From: Aeromicrobium sp.
GTDB lineage: Bacteria; Actinomycetota; Actinomycetes; Propionibacteriales; Nocardioidaceae
Reading direction: 5' to 3'
Assembly: GCA_023257515.1 (NCBI GenBank)
Contig: JALRCA010000236.1
Coordinates: forward strand, 1 to 48,302
Length of the DNA stretch: 48,302 nt
A model generated the notes under the pieces. That model was given only the letters and a program-made list of their open reading frames with translations. It did no database searches and was not told the DNA's origin. Numbering within the stretch: position 1 is the stretch's first letter; the number at the start of each line of letters is the position of its first letter. Of the stretch, positions 46,637-48,302 are shown one piece after another. The position numbers were made by a program, and so were the translations under genes.

Positions 46637-47920
46637 GTGTCCCTGCTGCTCCCTCAGCACGGGCTCGGTGGGTCGACCGATCTGCCGATCCCGTTCATGT
46701 ACGCGCTCGTGGGCGCCTCGTGGGCGCTCACGATCTCGTTCGCGGTCCTGGCGTTCGCGTGGCGTGAGCCGCGGCTGGACGGCGAGGTCGCGGTGTCCGC
46801 GCCGCGCCGCCGACCGTGGCTCGCGGTGGTGGGCGCGGTCGTGGCGCTGTGGTGGATCGGCACGCTCTTCCTGGGTCCTGACGACGCCGGGAACGGCGGT
46901 GTCGGCGCGCTCTACGTCTACGTGTGGGTCGGCCTGGTGCCGCTCGCGCTCGTCGCCGGCCACGTGTGGCGCGACCTGTCGCCGTGGCGCAGCATCCAGG
47001 CGCTGGTGGGTCGTCTGACCGGACGACCGGACGGGTTCGTGCGCTACCCCGAGGCGCTCGGCTACTGGCCGGCCGTCGTCGGCCTCCTCGCGTTCGTCTG
47101 GCTCGAGCTCGCCTCGCCCGACGCGGGCAGCGTCACCGCGGTGCGCACGTGGGTGGCGACCTACGTCGTCGTCACCGTCGTGGCCGGCGTCGTGCTGGGC
47201 CCGCGCTGGTTCGACCGAGGCGACCCGTTCGACGTCTACTCGGCGATCGTCGCGCGACTCTCGCCCTTCGTGCGCGACACCGAGGACCCCGGGACCGGCC
47301 AGGTGCGTCGCCGCTGGGGCTGGCACAACTCCCTGCGGACCCTGCCGACGCTCCCGGTCGCTCCCGGACTCGTCGCGCTGCTCGGCGTGCTGCTCGGCTC
47401 GACGGCCTACGACAGCTTCTCCGCGTCGGCGTTCTGGCAGTCCAGGTCGTTGTCCGGCATGGACCGCACGGCCACCCTCGTGGGCTTCTGCGTCCTGGTC
47501 GCGCTGCTCTTCCAGCTCGCCGCACGCGCCACCGGGGGCATCTCCGCGGAGCGCCGCGGCGAGCTGCCCGGTCTGCTGGCCCACTCGCTCGTGCCGATCG
47601 TGGTCGGCTACGTCTTCGCCCACTACCTGACCTACCTGGTCGAGAAGGGGCAGACCGTCGCGTTCGCGCTGCTCGACCCCCTCGGTCGCGGCTGGCTCGG
47701 TGACCCGTCGGTGTCGTACGTCCTGTCGACCCACACCTCGACGCTGGCGATGATCAAGGTGCTGTGCGTCGTCGTGGGCCACGTGCTCGCCGTCGTCGCG
47801 GCCCACGACAAGGCGCTCGTCCTGCTGCCGCGCTCGCACCGGCTGACGGGTCAGCTCGCGATGCTCGTGCTGATGGTCGGCTACACGTTCACGGGGCTGT
47901 ACCTGCTGCTCAGCGTCTGA
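46637..47920 (+). CDS. FedB-like polytopic membrane protein
   Basis: A 427-residue, about 10-TM protein. The N-terminus HGLGGSTDLPIP and the late block LLAHSLVPIVVGYVFAHYLTYLVEKG resemble actinobacterial proteins labelled fenitrothion hydrolase by transfer; nothing here shows hydrolase activity. Conserved H8, H109, H230, H316, H329, H382 and H390 suggest metal handling. It starts at GTG 46637, four bases after the cupredoxin stop, and completes the four-gene cluster. Confidence 0.75.
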   Translation: MSLLLPQHGLGGSTDLPIPFMYALVGASWALTISFAVLAFAWREPRLDGEVAVSAPRRRPWLAVVGAVVALWWIGTLFLGPDDAGNGGVGALYVYVWVGLVPLALVAGHVWRDLSPWRSIQALVGRLTGRPDGFVRYPEALGYWPAVVGLLAFVWLELASPDAGSVTAVRTWVATYVVVTVVAGVVLGPRWFDRGDPFDVYSAIVARLSPFVRDTEDPGTGQVRRRWGWHNSLRTLPTLPVAPGLVALLGVLLGSTAYDSFSASAFWQSRSLSGMDRTATLVGFCVLVALLFQLAARATGGISAERRGELPGLLAHSLVPIVVGYVFAHYLTYLVEKGQTVAFALLDPLGRGWLGDPSVSYVLSTHTSTLAMIKVLCVVVGHVLAVVAAHDKALVLLPRSHRLTGQLAMLVLMVGYTFTGLYLLLSV

Positions 47921-47956
47921 TCGGACGCCGGCCGATCTGGCACTCGCGGGACCCGA

Positions 47957-47986
47957 TTGCCAACGGTTGATTGGCACTCATATAGT
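47957..47986 (+). promoter_or_regulatory. groL promoter
   Basis: TTGCCA (47957-47962) and TATAGT (47981-47986), spacer 18. The -10 is inside the CIRCE element, so HrcA binding would block polymerase. Confidence 0.65.
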
Positions 47987-47997
47987 GAGAGTGCTAA
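47971..47997. promoter_or_regulatory. CIRCE element (HrcA operator)
   Basis: TTGGCACTC (47971-47979), nine bases, GAGTGCTAA (47989-47997): one mismatch from the consensus TTAGCACTC-N9-GAGTGCTAA. Confidence 0.95.

Positions 47998-48302
<305 letters not shown>

Noticed and set aside
46637-47920. Fenitrothion hydrolase as a functional call
   Set aside because: The label comes from annotation transfer; the sequence is a polytopic membrane protein without hydrolase motifs.
46085-47977. 630-codon open frame on the minus strand
   Set aside because: Mirror of the cupredoxin and FedB-like genes; low-complexity Arg/Asp/His content and no start-site support.

Overview
The window comes from a very GC-rich, high-GC Gram-positive chromosome. 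Mycothiol glycosyltransferase, SenX3/RegX3, CarD, GpgS next to FolP2, DUF3263 next to a LytR_C protein, and zinc-free ribosomal proteins together point to Actinobacteria. Gene order and codon use suggest Propionibacteriales, probably Nocardioidaceae (Aeromicrobium/Nocardioides-like); that rank is inference. It reads as ordinary chromosome. I see no phage, plasmid, insertion sequence or CRISPR. Many genes start 6-7 nt after a TANNNT hexamer, which suggests widespread leaderless transcription.

Layout. 1-6.5 kb: a phosphate/mycothiol block with the 3' end of one phoU, then mshA, a YbjN-like gene, gpmA and a membrane protein, then senX3-regX3 facing away from a second phoU across a PHO-box-like repeat. 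6.5-13.1 kb: a lipoprotein, carD, ispF, a secreted C39-type protease, cysS, rlmB and galE. 13.1-19.7 kb: a DUF1275 protein, phenylalanine hydroxylase, a quinone-reductase-like MDR enzyme facing a GlxA/AraC regulator, an aldonolactone-oxidase-like flavoenzyme overlapping a PLP deaminase/aldolase-like enzyme, and a Pro/Thr-rich membrane protein. 19.8-23.6 kb: tRNA-Thr(TGT) overlapped antisense by the end of a PAP2 gene, then a receiver/thioredoxin-like/TrxR-like fusion and a TSUP permease. 23.6-26.2 kb: a B12-MerR regulator, folP2-like and gpgS operon. 26.2-28.7 kb: a zinc-starvation cluster of six cysteine-poor ribosomal protein paralogues and a CobW-like protein lacking a P-loop, arranged around one Zur-type box. 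28.7-41.9 kb: an AI-2E permease, ung, a truncated hydrolase, an MFS transporter, GNAT, a PLP decarboxylase with a GPH symporter, otsA, a Gfo/Idh oxidoreductase, DUF3263, LytR_C, otsB, and a DHA2 exporter with a TetR regulator. 41.9-44.1 kb: a SAM riboswitch, thrC, a MoaD/ThiS-like carrier and a cold-shock protein. 44.1-47.9 kb: a compact four-gene membrane/cupredoxin cluster of unknown function, the strongest candidate here for an undescribed system. The window ends in a CIRCE-controlled groL.

Phosphate sensing (SenX3/RegX3/PhoU), trehalose synthesis (OtsA/OtsB), mycothiol (MshA) and glucosylglycerate (GpgS) form a stress and compatible-solute theme. The regulatory DNA is rich: two riboswitch/heat-shock elements, a Zur box, PHO-like repeats, several operator-like palindromes between divergent genes, and five long hairpins between convergent genes.
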